A stretch of DNA of 64,000 nt from VRUE01 sp036406595. Lineage in GTDB: Bacteria > Actinomycetota > Thermoleophilia > Solirubrobacterales > 70-9. Shown piece by piece: positions 41,552-49,830 of the stretch; positions within the stretch are counted from its first letter, which is position 1; each line of letters starts with the position of its first letter. The position numbers were made by a program, and so were the translations under genes. Where the stretch lies: positions 1 through 64,000 of the forward strand of contig DASXAR010000087.1 in NCBI GenBank assembly GCA_036406595.1, read 5' to 3'. Under the pieces are notes generated by a model. That model searched no databases. It saw nothing but the letters and a program-made list of their open reading frames with translations, and was not told the origin of the DNA.

Positions 41552-42337
41552 ATGGCTGGCAGGGGGCCAAGTTACGACGAGGAGGAAGCCAGAGAGGCGA
41601 TCAGCGCCTCAACATCATGGGCAGAGAGCCTTCGACGCCTCAACTTGTGCCCATCCGGCGGTGCCTGGCGCGTGCTCCGAAAATATGCGGCGCTGTGGGA
41701 TATTTCGACCGAGCACTTCGATTCTGAAGAGCAGCGCATCGAGAACCTTCGCAGGAGACAGGTGCCACTCGGGGAGGTCCTTGTGGAGAACTCGAGCTAC
41801 TCGCGCGGGCATCTCAAGCGCCGACTGTTCGCCGAGGGTCTCAAGAGGCCGAGCTGCGAGCTCTGCGGGCAGGGCGAGATTTGGCGGGGGCGGCCGATGT
41901 CCCTAATCCTCGATCACATCAACGGTGTCAGGAATGACCATCGTCTTGAGAACCTGAGGATTGCCTGTCCGAACTGCGCGGCAACGCTGGACACACATTG
42001 TGGAAGGAAGAATCGTCGAACAAGAACCGAGCGCAATTGCTTGCGTTGCGAAGAGGCCTTCGTGCCCGGTTACGCTCAGCAGAAGTACTGCTCCCGAGCA
42101 TGCGGAGTGCGGTGGGATCGGGCACTCGTCCGCGGCAAGCCCGTTCCAAACATCCGCAAGGTCGAGCGTCCGTCCTACGAGCGACTACTCGCGGAGATCG
42201 ATGCGACCAGCTACCTCGCCGTGGGGCGAAAGTACGGCGTCTCCGACAACGCCGTGCGCAAGTGGGTCCGCTTCTATGAGAGACAGATGGAGCGTGAAGA
42301 AGAGGAAGCGGAAGGCCCTGCTGAGGCAGCCGCCTGA
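41552..42337 (+). CDS. HNH endonuclease with zinc ribbons and two helix-turn-helix segments
   Basis: This 261-residue protein begins with a helix-turn-helix like that of phage/homing HNH proteins (ISASTSWAESLRRLNLCPSG). A first CxxC pair (CELCGQGE) precedes the HNH core (LILDHINGVRNDHRLENLRI, ACPNCAATLDTHCGRKNRR). A second zinc-binding part follows (CLRCEEAFVPGYAQQKYC, SRAC) and a C-terminal helix-turn-helix (YLAVGRKYGVSDNAVRKWVR). Base composition is lower in GC and codons more mixed than in neighbouring genes, suggesting acquisition. It sits after tRNA-Gln and directly behind a LexA box, so expression is likely SOS-induced. Confidence 0.87.
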   Translation: MAGRGPSYDEEEAREAISASTSWAESLRRLNLCPSGGAWRVLRKYAALWDISTEHFDSEEQRIENLRRRQVPLGEVLVENSSYSRGHLKRRLFAEGLKRPSCELCGQGEIWRGRPMSLILDHINGVRNDHRLENLRIACPNCAATLDTHCGRKNRRTRTERNCLRCEEAFVPGYAQQKYCSRACGVRWDRALVRGKPVPNIRKVERPSYERLLAEIDATSYLAVGRKYGVSDNAVRKWVRFYERQMEREEEEAEGPAEAAA

Positions 42338-42370
42338 TTCGTGTCCGAGGGGGTTCCTAGGGTCGGCGGC

Positions 42371-42943
42371 ATGGAGCTGAGCGGCGCCACGATGGATCCT
42401 GAGGTTCGCAAGGGGCTCGCCCGCAGCTGGAAGGCCCTGATGGTCGTCGGGATCGTCGCGCTCCTGATCGGCTGCATCGCGATCGTCGTTCCCGCGGTCG
42501 CCTCGGTCGGAACGGCGATCTTCATCGGATGGCTATTGATGATCGTCGGTGCCTTCCTTGTCGCCGGGGCCTTCTCCGCGCATTCGATCGGGACCGTGAT
42601 CCTGCGACTCCTCTGGGCGTTCGTGACGATCCTCGTCGGATTCTGGCTCGTGATCGAGCCGCACAGCGGCACCCTCACCCTGACCTTCGTCCTCGGCATC
42701 TACTTCCTCTTCATGGGCGTCACCCGGATCGCCGTCGCCTTTGCCTCCCGGGGGCAGCAAGGCGCGGGACTGGTGGGCCTCAGCGGACTCGCCGGCGTGC
42801 TGATCGGAATCCTGATCCTCGCCAAGCTCCCCGAGTCCTCCGACTGGGCGATCGGCCTCCTCGTCGGCATCGACCTGATCTTCGCCGGCTGGACCCTGAC
42901 CTCAATTGCGCTGGTCGGCAGGGATCTGGCAAGAAGCTCCTGA
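42371..42943 (+). CDS. HdeD/DUF308 family membrane protein
   Basis: This 190-residue protein has six hydrophobic helices and the DUF308 (HdeD) pattern: SWKALMVVGIVALLIGCIAI, GWLLMIVGAFLVAGAFSAH, FWLVIEPHSGTLTLTFVLGI and LLVGIDLIFAGWTLTSIAL. E. coli HdeD is linked to acid resistance; the biochemical role of the family is unknown. ATG 42371 was chosen; GTG 42341 and ATG 42392 are also in frame. It lies between the HNH gene and glmU. Confidence 0.83.
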   Translation: MELSGATMDPEVRKGLARSWKALMVVGIVALLIGCIAIVVPAVASVGTAIFIGWLLMIVGAFLVAGAFSAHSIGTVILRLLWAFVTILVGFWLVIEPHSGTLTLTFVLGIYFLFMGVTRIAVAFASRGQQGAGLVGLSGLAGVLIGILILAKLPESSDWAIGLLVGIDLIFAGWTLTSIALVGRDLARSS

Positions 42944-42980
42944 TCTGGCAGGACCCGCGCAGCGCTAATACGATTCCGGA

Positions 42981-44375
42981 GTGAGTTCGCCTCTGGCCCT
43001 GGTCATGGCGGCGGGCGAGGGCACCCGAATGCGCTCGAGCCTGCCGAAGATGCTCCATCCCTTCTGCGGCCGCCCGCTGGTCGCCTGGCCGATCCTGGCT
43101 GCGCGCGATGCCGGGGCCGGCCGCGTTGCGGCGATCGTCTCGCCCGAGCACGACATCTCTGCCGGCCTGCCGGACGGCGTCGAGACCGTCACCCAGCCCG
43201 CGGCCGACGGGACCGGAGGCGCGATCAGGTCCGCGCTGCCGCTGATCCGCGAAGCCGAGATCGTCCTCGTCCTCTCGGGCGACCACCCCCTCACCTCGTC
43301 CGGGGCGCTCGAGGAGCTCTTCTCGACGCACCGCGAGGCGGGCGCGGGCGCCACGGTGATCACCGCCGAACCCGACGACCTTGCCAGCTACGGGCGCATC
43401 GTCCGCGATCCGGACTCGGGCGACATCGCCAAGATCGTCGAGTCCAAAAACCCCGGCGACGCGACCCCCGAGCAACTGGAGATCCGCGAGGTCAACACCG
43501 GCATCTACGCCTTTGCCGCCGAGCCGCTGGCGGACGCTCTGGAGGGCATCCGCAACGACAACGCCCAGGGCGAGTACTACCTCGGTGACGTCCTGCCGCT
43601 GATCCGGGAGGCGGGGCATCGGGTGGTCGCCCAACCGACCGAGGACGAGGGGGTGATGATGGGCATCAACACGAGGCTCGAGCTGGCGCACGCCGAGGCC
43701 GAGGCGCGCCGCCGCATCCTCGAGCGTCACATGCTCGCCGGTGTCACCGTCGTCGACCCGGCCTCGACCTGGGTCGACGTCGACGTCGAGATCGCCGCCG
43801 ACGCTCGTCTCGAGCCCGGCACGAGCCTGCGCGGCGCGACCAGGGTCGGCACCGGCACCGTGGTCGGGCCGCTGACCACCCTGATCGACACCATCCTCGG
43901 CGAGAACGTCGAGGTCCCGCACTCCTACCTGGTCGAGTGCGAGGTGCTCGACCGCTGCAGGGTCGGGCCCTTCGCCTATCTGCGCCCCGCCGCGCGGCTC
44001 GCCGAGGGAGCGAAGGCCGGCGCCTTCGTCGAGATCAAGAACTCCGAGATCGGCGAGGGCGCGAAGGTGCCGCACCTCGCCTACGTCGGCGACGCCGAGG
44101 TGGGCGCCGGCAGCAACCTGGGCGCCGGCACGATCACCGCCAACTACGACGGTTTCCGCAAGAACCGGACAGTGATCGGTCGCAACGCGCGGCTTGGCGT
44201 TGACACGATGCTGATCGCCCCTGTAGAAGTCGGCGACGCCGCCTACACTGGCGCCGGTGCCGTCATCAAGGACGACGTTCCCGAGGGGGCACTCGCCGTG
44301 AGCGACAACGATCAGAGGAACATCGAGGGCTACGCCAAGCAGAAGGCCGCCGAGATGCGGGAGGAGGAACGGTGA
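42981..44375 (+). CDS. glmU: bifunctional GlcNAc-1-phosphate uridylyltransferase / GlcN-1-P acetyltransferase
   Basis: The 464-residue enzyme makes UDP-GlcNAc for peptidoglycan. The N-terminal uridylyltransferase has VMAAGEGTRMRSSLPKMLHP and NTGIYAFAAEPLADAL. The C-terminal left-handed beta-helix acetyltransferase carries FAYLRPAARLAEGAKAGAFV and NLGAGTITANYDGFRKNRTV. The GTG start at 42981 is supported by the conserved SPLALVMAAGEG. The stop overlaps the GTG of prs (GTGA), as in many actinobacteria. Confidence 0.96.
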   Translation: MSSPLALVMAAGEGTRMRSSLPKMLHPFCGRPLVAWPILAARDAGAGRVAAIVSPEHDISAGLPDGVETVTQPAADGTGGAIRSALPLIREAEIVLVLSGDHPLTSSGALEELFSTHREAGAGATVITAEPDDLASYGRIVRDPDSGDIAKIVESKNPGDATPEQLEIREVNTGIYAFAAEPLADALEGIRNDNAQGEYYLGDVLPLIREAGHRVVAQPTEDEGVMMGINTRLELAHAEAEARRRILERHMLAGVTVVDPASTWVDVDVEIAADARLEPGTSLRGATRVGTGTVVGPLTTLIDTILGENVEVPHSYLVECEVLDRCRVGPFAYLRPAARLAEGAKAGAFVEIKNSEIGEGAKVPHLAYVGDAEVGAGSNLGAGTITANYDGFRKNRTVIGRNARLGVDTMLIAPVEVGDAAYTGAGAVIKDDVPEGALAVSDNDQRNIEGYAKQKAAEMREEER

Positions 44376-45406
44376 GCACGGTCGAGCAGCGCCCCCACGA
44401 AGCGCCGACGGCGATCCCCCACGACTACTCGAAGCGGCTGATGGTCTTCGGCGGCCGGAGCTCGATGGAGCTCGCCGCCAAGGTCGCCGGCAAGCTCGAA
44501 CTCGATCTGGGGCAGGTGACGCTGAAGACCTTCGAGAACGGAGAGGTCTACTGCCGCTACCAGGAGTCGATCCGCGGCGCGGACGTCTTCCTGGTCCAGT
44601 CGACCTGCGCCAACGAGCAGACCGGGCTGACCCCGAACGACGCCCTGGTCGAGCTGCTGACGATGATCGACGCGGCCCAGGGGGCCTCGGCACATCGGAT
44701 CATCGCCGTCCTTCCCTGGTACGGGTACGCCCGCCAGGACAAGAAGTCCGCACCCCGTGAGCCGATCTCCGCGCGAATCGTCGCCAAGTGCCTCGAGGGC
44801 GTAGGCGTCGACCGCGTCCTCACCATGGACCTCCACGCCGGCCAGGTGCAGGGCTTCTTCCACGTTCCCGTCGATCACATGACCGCGATGCCGATGCTGA
44901 CCCAGTGGTTCGTCGACCAGCACCTCACCGAGGAGCTGGTGATCGTCTCCCCGGACGCGGGCCGGGTCAAGACGGCGCGCAACTTCGCCCGCCGGGTGGG
45001 AACCCACTGGGCGGTGATGGAGAAGGAGCGGCCCGCCCAGCAGGTCGCCGAGATCGGCTACGTGGTCGGCGACGTGAAGGGGAAGACCGCGGTGCTCGTC
45101 GACGACATGATCGACACCGCCGGGACCCTGTGCGCGGCGGCACAGACGGTGCTCGACGAGGGCGCGGCGCGGGTGATCGCCTGCGCCACGCACGGCGTCT
45201 TCTCCGGAAAGGCCTACGAGAGGCTCGCCTACGAGAGCTCCGGTATCGAGCGGATCGTCGTCACCGACACGATCCCGCTGCGGCCCGGGGCTCCCGACAA
45301 CATCACGGTGCTCTCGACGGCCGGGACCTTCGCCGACTCGATCCGCCGCATCTTCACCGACGACTCGGTCTCGGAAATTTTCGCCGGCGAGAACCAGCTG
45401 TTCTGA
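44372..45406 (+). CDS. prs: ribose-phosphate pyrophosphokinase
   Basis: The 344-residue enzyme makes PRPP for nucleotides, histidine and NAD. It has MVFGGRSSMELAAKVAGKLE, FENGEVYCRYQESIRGADVF, the flexible loop region YGYARQDKKSAPREPISARI, and the PRPP-binding motif VLVDDMIDTAGTLCAAAQTV. The N-terminal extension of about 20 residues is longer than in E. coli. The start overlaps glmU by 4 bases. It is followed with overlap by a GDPD gene. Confidence 0.97.
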   Translation: MSTVEQRPHEAPTAIPHDYSKRLMVFGGRSSMELAAKVAGKLELDLGQVTLKTFENGEVYCRYQESIRGADVFLVQSTCANEQTGLTPNDALVELLTMIDAAQGASAHRIIAVLPWYGYARQDKKSAPREPISARIVAKCLEGVGVDRVLTMDLHAGQVQGFFHVPVDHMTAMPMLTQWFVDQHLTEELVIVSPDAGRVKTARNFARRVGTHWAVMEKERPAQQVAEIGYVVGDVKGKTAVLVDDMIDTAGTLCAAAQTVLDEGAARVIACATHGVFSGKAYERLAYESSGIERIVVTDTIPLRPGAPDNITVLSTAGTFADSIRRIFTDDSVSEIFAGENQLF

Positions 45407-46161
45407 TCCGCGTCGGCCACAAGGGGGCGGATTCGATCCGGCCCGGCAACACCCTCGCCAGCTTCGAGGCGGCGGTGGAGGTGGGGGTGGACGTGATCGA
45501 GATCGACGTGCTCTGGACGCGCGACGGGCATCCGCGCCTGCCGGCCTCCGAGCGCGCGCCGCTGCTCGTCGCCCACGACTGGCACGACGTCGAGCGCCGC
45601 ACCCCGCTCACCCTCTCCGAGGGCCTCGACGCCTTCACGGAGCCGCCGCTCGACCGGGTCGAGCTCGACCTCGACCTGAAGCTGCCCGGCCGCGAGGAGG
45701 AGATCGTCGCCGCGCTCCGCGAGCGAGGGTTGCTCGAGCGGGCGCGGATCTCGACGATGGAGCTCTCAACCCTCGCCCGCATCCGTCAGCTCGAGCCGGC
45801 GCTGCGCCGCGGATGGACCTACCCGAAGGTGAAGCGGGACTGGGCGTCGAAGCGCTGGGCGCGGGCGCCGATGCTGGTCGCGCTGCTGGTGATGCGAAGG
45901 CGGCTGCCGGCGCTGGCGGCGCGCGAGCTGCCCCGCCTCGGGGTCGAATCGATCTGGGTCTACCACCCGCTTGTGAGTGGCAGGCTGGCGATGGCGACGC
46001 GAGCCGCCGGCGTCGAGCTGATCGCCTGGACGGTCGACGACCTGCCGCGGATCCGCAAGCTCGCCGCGATGGGGGTCGACGGAATCTGCTCCAACGATCC
46101 TCGCCTATTCGCCGAACTCCCCGCCGATGGGCCTAAAACTCACGATATGGGTGAGTTTTAG
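45403..46161 (+). CDS. glycerophosphodiester phosphodiesterase family protein, apparent CTG start
   Basis: This protein of about 252 residues has the GDPD TIM-barrel pattern: RVGHKGADSIRPGNTLASFE, DVIEIDVLWTRDGHPRL, LLVAHDWHDVERRT and VELDLDLKL. It hydrolyses glycerophosphodiesters to sn-glycerol-3-phosphate and an alcohol. No ATG, GTG or TTG precedes the conserved N-terminus in this frame. The only plausible start is CTG 45403, which overlaps the prs stop as CTGA, in the same way as GTGA/ATGA junctions. Its stop lies inside a long perfect hairpin. Confidence 0.85.
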   Translation: MIRVGHKGADSIRPGNTLASFEAAVEVGVDVIEIDVLWTRDGHPRLPASERAPLLVAHDWHDVERRTPLTLSEGLDAFTEPPLDRVELDLDLKLPGREEEIVAALRERGLLERARISTMELSTLARIRQLEPALRRGWTYPKVKRDWASKRWARAPMLVALLVMRRRLPALAARELPRLGVESIWVYHPLVSGRLAMATRAAGVELIAWTVDDLPRIRKLAAMGVDGICSNDPRLFAELPADGPKTHDMGEF

Positions 46162-46173
46162 GCCCATCGGCGG
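46121..46173. terminator. 23-bp perfect hairpin, bidirectional terminator
   Basis: Arms 46121-46143 and 46151-46173 are perfectly complementary over 23 bases with a 7-base loop (GATATGG). The stem has a GC-rich base and an AAAACTCAC/GTGAGTTTT section near the loop. It overlaps the stop codon of the GDPD gene (46159-46161) and ends 3 bases before the stop of the convergent leftward gene, so it can terminate both transcripts. No T-run follows. Confidence 0.85.
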
Positions 46174-46175
46174 CC

Positions 46176-47033
46176 TCAGACGGTTCCGGGAGTTGCGCCC
46201 GGAGTCGTCTGACCCCGCCTCGCCCTGACGGCGGACTCGAGCTCGGCCGGGGTGAAGCCGCCGACCGCCTCGCCGTCGAGCGCGTAGCGGTAGAGGGCGA
46301 CGCCGAAGATTCCGCTGAGGGCGCTGTTGACCAGCATCCCGATCGCGAAGCCGATCACGCCGACGACGAGCAGCAGAGCGCCGACGAAGCTCGCCGAGGC
46401 CCAGACCGCGATCCCAATCGCGACCAGCAGCGCGCTGGGCAGCATGACAAGGAGGAAGACGGCGCCACCGATCGCAATGTTGCCGGTCACCTGCTGGCCC
46501 CAGCGGGACGCGAAGAGGCCCGCCGAGCGTTTCAGCGTCTCGATCGGACCGGTGCCCTCGAAGGCGATCACCGGCGCGGCGAGGAAGGTGATCAGCGACC
46601 ATCCGACCGCCAGCAGGCGGCCGAAGATCTGGCCCGCGATCCCGCCCTGGTTCTCGAGCGCGCCGAGGACAAGTCCGATCGCGGTCGAGACCGCCGCCCA
46701 ACCGGCGATCTGGGGGAGGCGGCTGCGGGAGACCGCGAGCCCGTCGCCGAGCCTGGCTTCGCGGCCGTGGAAGAGCATGTCCGCTGTCGCCGCCAGGCCG
46801 ACGCTGAAGTAGAAGCCGATCAACGCCAGCAGGTAGAAGCCGATCACCGCCAGCGGCCCGCCGAGCGCTGCCCGCCCGTCATCGATCAGGTAGAGGCCCG
46901 GTCCGACCACGATCAGCGCGCAGACGATCGTCGCGAACCCGCCGTAGAGCGGGAACCGCATCAGGGCCGGGTTTTCTCGGAGCAGGCCCCAGCTTTTCCT
47001 GGTCAGCTGCCAGCCGCGGCGCATCTTCCCCAT
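46176..47033 (-). CDS. DUF6159-like multi-pass membrane protein
   Basis: This 285-residue membrane protein begins MGKMRRGWQLTRKSWGLLRE and has six hydrophobic segments, including PLYGGFATIVCALIVVGPGL and AVFLLVMLPSALLVAIGIAV. The C-terminal tail is soluble (YRYALDGEAVGGFTPAELES). It matches the appearance of the DUF6159 family of Archaea and Bacteria, whose function is unknown. It follows the AarF kinase gene by 12 bases on the same strand, which suggests an operon. Confidence 0.75.
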   Translation of the reverse strand: MGKMRRGWQLTRKSWGLLRENPALMRFPLYGGFATIVCALIVVGPGLYLIDDGRAALGGPLAVIGFYLLALIGFYFSVGLAATADMLFHGREARLGDGLAVSRSRLPQIAGWAAVSTAIGLVLGALENQGGIAGQIFGRLLAVGWSLITFLAAPVIAFEGTGPIETLKRSAGLFASRWGQQVTGNIAIGGAVFLLVMLPSALLVAIGIAVWASASFVGALLLVVGVIGFAIGMLVNSALSGIFGVALYRYALDGEAVGGFTPAELESAVRARRGQTTPGATPGTV

Positions 47034-47045
47034 CGAATGCCTCCT

Positions 47046-48464
47046 TCAGGCGGTGCTCGCCAGTCCAGGAGTTCTCTCGACTCCTCTTCCCTCGAAGTAC
47101 TCCCACTCCTGCTCGCCGAGCTCGGTTGCAGGCGGATCTGCGTAAACCCACTCGCGCCCGATCCGGTGCCAGTTTCGCTTCGCGCGCAGCTGCCCCAGGA
47201 CGGCGACGACGCCCACTTCCATCCGCCGCCCCATCAGCTCGTCGGCCGGGATCGACTCGCGGCGCATCAGGTCGAAGTACTCCGAGCGTGGGTCGTTGGT
47301 CGACTCGATGATCTTCATCACCCGGCGCGGCGTGATCTCGATCTCGCGGTCCTCGATGTACCAGCCGCCGACCGCCCCCATGTGCTCGAGCAGCCGCTCG
47401 GCGTCGAGCTTGGAGGGATTCTTGACGAAGCCGAGGTCGTGCAACGCTTCGCGGAACGCCTCCGGGTCGTCGCGGGAGGCGGCGTCGAAGGCCCGCTGCT
47501 CGAGCACGATCTGCTCCCGGTCCAGCTTCTTCGTCATCCCGAAATCGAGGAACGCGACGCGGTCGTCGGACATCAACAGGTAGTTGCCGGGGTGCGGATC
47601 GGCGTTGAAGTGCTGCAGGTGATAGATCGAGCCGAAGCTCCCCCGGTAGACGATCTCCCCGAAGCGGCTCCGCTCCTCGTGGGGCAGCTCCTTGATCTCA
47701 TCGAAGCCCCTCCCCTCGACCAGCTCGGTCACCAGCACCCTGCGACGCGAGAGCCGCGTGATCACTTCGGGCACGTAGATGAAGGGATGGTCTCGATAGG
47801 CGCGGGAGAAGGTGCGCTGGTTCTGCGCCTCGTACTCGTAGTCGAGCTCCTCCATCACCCGCTCGCGGATCTCGTGGGCGATCGCCTTCGCGTCGAGACC
47901 GGGGGCGAGGGCACGCGCCAGGCGCACCAGGGTGCCCGCGTTGCGAAGGTCGGCGTCGAGCGCCTCGGCGATTCCGGGGTACTGGATCTTGACCGCGACC
48001 CGCCGCCCGTCGAGAAGCTCCGCGCGATGCACCTGGCCGATCGAGGCGGCGGCGAACGCCTCCTGCTCGATGTCGGAGAAGAGCTCGGTGAGCGGTTCCT
48101 CTTCGTACTCCTCGAGCAGCACCGACTCGACCTTCTCCCAGGGCATCGCGGGAGCGTCGGTACGCAGCTTCCCCAGCTGCTCCTGGTAGATCTCGCGGTA
48201 CTCGTCGGGGATGAACTCGGTGTCGATGAAGGAGGCGAACTGGCCCAGCTTCATCGCCGCACCCTTCATCTGGCCCAGGGCGCCGACCATCTTCATCGCG
48301 GTCTCGAGGTGGCGCTGCTCCAGCTTGGCCCGGCTCTCCTCCTCGGAGCGCGCGACATTGGTCGCCTTGGTTCCCGCATAGCGGGCGCCCTGCACGCCGA
48401 CGATCGAGCCCAGCTTCGCCGAGCGGCGCACCCGTCCCTTGGGGATCTTCGATTCGTCGGCCAT
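47046..48464 (-). CDS. AarF/ABC1/UbiB family atypical kinase
   Basis: This 472-residue atypical kinase has the family motifs QMKGAAMKLGQFASFIDTEF (KxGQ), SIGQVHRAELLDGRRVAVKI (invariant lysine), and the nucleotide/metal motifs NADPHPGNYLLMSDDRVAFL and DFGMTKKLDREQ. UbiB-type proteins support isoprenoid-quinone synthesis or lipid homeostasis; menaquinone is the expected quinone in this lineage. It is divergent from rplY with about 58 bases between starts, and upstream of a membrane protein gene. Confidence 0.9.
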   Translation of the reverse strand: MADESKIPKGRVRRSAKLGSIVGVQGARYAGTKATNVARSEEESRAKLEQRHLETAMKMVGALGQMKGAAMKLGQFASFIDTEFIPDEYREIYQEQLGKLRTDAPAMPWEKVESVLLEEYEEEPLTELFSDIEQEAFAAASIGQVHRAELLDGRRVAVKIQYPGIAEALDADLRNAGTLVRLARALAPGLDAKAIAHEIRERVMEELDYEYEAQNQRTFSRAYRDHPFIYVPEVITRLSRRRVLVTELVEGRGFDEIKELPHEERSRFGEIVYRGSFGSIYHLQHFNADPHPGNYLLMSDDRVAFLDFGMTKKLDREQIVLEQRAFDAASRDDPEAFREALHDLGFVKNPSKLDAERLLEHMGAVGGWYIEDREIEITPRRVMKIIESTNDPRSEYFDLMRRESIPADELMGRRMEVGVVAVLGQLRAKRNWHRIGREWVYADPPATELGEQEWEYFEGRGVERTPGLASTA

Positions 48465-48522
48465 GCGGAAAGGTTCCCACAGGGCTCGTGTCGAGCCTCC
48501 AGTTCTCTATCCTCCCGGACCG

Positions 48523-49215
48523 ATGGCTCGTGGACGCGAAACGCTGAAGGCCGTTCCCCGTGGGGAATTCGGCTCGCGTGGCTCCCGCCGCTTGCGGCGC
48601 GAGGGCCTGGTGCCCGGCGTCGTCTACGGCGGCGGTGAGGACGCTCGCCCCTTCCAGGTCCCGGAACGGGATGTTCGGACCGTGCTCGCAACCGGCCAGG
48701 CCCTCTTCGACCTCGAGGTCGAGGGGGCGAAAAGCGTGCCGGTGGTGGTCAAGGAACAGCAGCTTCATCCGGTGCGCGGCACCCTTCAGCACCTCGACCT
48801 GCAGGAGGTGAAGCTCGACGAGGAGATCCAGGCCGAGGTCGCGATCGAGCTGGAGGGCGCTGAGGTCGCGCCCGGGGTGAAAAACGGCGGCGTCCTCGAG
48901 CACGTCACCCGCGAGATCACGGTCGAGGCGCTTCCCACCGAGATCCCCGAGCGGATCGTGGTCGACGTCTCCGAGATGGAGATCAACGACACGATCCAGC
49001 TCTCGGTCGTGACGGTCCCGGACGGGGTCAGGCTGGTCGCCGACGAGCCCGAGGAGGTCACGATCGCCACCCTCTCGCCCCCGCGGGTGGAGGAGGAGCC
49101 CGAGCCCGAGGTCGAGGAGGAGGCCGAGCTGGTCGGCGAGGAGGGCGAGGAGCCCGCCGCCGAGGAGGGCGCTGCCGAGGGCGAGGGCGGCGAGGCCGAG
49201 CCCGGCGAGGAGTAG
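48523..49215 (+). CDS. rplY: 50S ribosomal protein L25/general stress protein Ctc
   Basis: This 230-residue CTC-type L25 binds 5S rRNA. The N-terminal L25 domain includes GSRGSRRLRREGLVPGVVYG and QQLHPVRGTLQHLDLQEVKL; the C-terminal TL5-like beta domain follows (VTREITVEALPTEIPERIVV). The last 40 residues are an acidic Glu/Ala/Gly tail. ATG 48523 (MARGRETLKAVPRGEFGSRG) is chosen over an earlier in-frame ATG at 48439 that lies in the aarF-side leader. It precedes pth, a common pairing. Confidence 0.94.
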   Translation: MARGRETLKAVPRGEFGSRGSRRLRREGLVPGVVYGGGEDARPFQVPERDVRTVLATGQALFDLEVEGAKSVPVVVKEQQLHPVRGTLQHLDLQEVKLDEEIQAEVAIELEGAEVAPGVKNGGVLEHVTREITVEALPTEIPERIVVDVSEMEINDTIQLSVVTVPDGVRLVADEPEEVTIATLSPPRVEEEPEPEVEEEAELVGEEGEEPAAEEGAAEGEGGEAEPGEE

Positions 49216-49221
49216 GCGGCC

Positions 49222-49830
49222 CTGTCGATCTTTCGCCGCCGCTCCGGGGGCGGCGAGGATGACGGCGGTGACCGGGTCCTGCTGATCGGTCTCGGCAACC
49301 CGGGCCGCGAGCACGCGGCGACCCGCCACAACGTCGGCTTCGAGGTGGGCGCTGAGCTGTCACGCCGCTGGGAGCTGCCGCGGGCGAAGAGGAAGTTCGG
49401 GGGGGAGATCGCCGAAGGGCGAATCCGGCCCGGCGGGCCGCGGGTGGCGATCCTGCTGCCCCAGACCTACATGAACGCCTCCGGCGACTCGGCGGGCCCG
49501 GCCCGGGGCTCGCTCAAGGTGCCGCTCGACCGCGTCGTCGTGATCCACGACGAGATCGACCTCCCGTTTGGCGAGGTCCGCGCCCGGCTCGGCGGCGGCC
49601 TCGCCGGCCACAACGGCCTCAAGAGCCTCAGGCAGGGCCTCGGCAGCGCCGACTTCTGGCGGGTGCGCGTCGGCGTCGGCAGGCCGCCCTCCTCAGACCC
49701 CGAGATCGTCTCCGCCTACGTGCTCGGACGCTTCCGCGAGCCGCGCGATGAGGTCGCCGCCCTCATCGAGCGGGCGGCCGAGGAGGCGGAGAGCCTGGTC
49801 GAGCGGCTAGCTTCTCCCGGCGATGGGTGA
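49222..49830 (+). CDS. pth: peptidyl-tRNA hydrolase, apparent CTG start
   Basis: This 202-residue enzyme releases tRNA from stalled peptidyl-tRNA. Conserved parts are LLIGLGNPGREHAATRHNVG (catalytic histidine and asparagine), LLPQTYMNASGDS, IHDEIDLPFGEVRAR and GGLAGHNGLKSLRQGLGS. The first in-frame GTG (49345) would delete the GLGNPG active-site strand, so translation must begin earlier. The only suitable codon is CTG 49222, seven bases after the rplY stop and with GAGGAG upstream. A GC-rich hairpin (CGCCGCC/GGCGGCG) overlaps the first codons. It overlaps the next gene by 8 bases. Confidence 0.9.
   Translation: MSIFRRRSGGGEDDGGDRVLLIGLGNPGREHAATRHNVGFEVGAELSRRWELPRAKRKFGGEIAEGRIRPGGPRVAILLPQTYMNASGDSAGPARGSLKVPLDRVVVIHDEIDLPFGEVRARLGGGLAGHNGLKSLRQGLGSADFWRVRVGVGRPPSSDPEIVSAYVLGRFREPRDEVAALIERAAEEAESLVERLASPGDG

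Noticed and set aside
41412..42400. Integrated element with attachment-site duplication at tRNA-Gln
   Set aside because: The 3' end of the tRNA is not repeated downstream of the HNH gene, and no integrase is present.
42780..44693. 637-codon minus-strand frame antisense to glmU
   Set aside because: Typical shadow frame in a high-GC gene; no conserved sequence and no start context.
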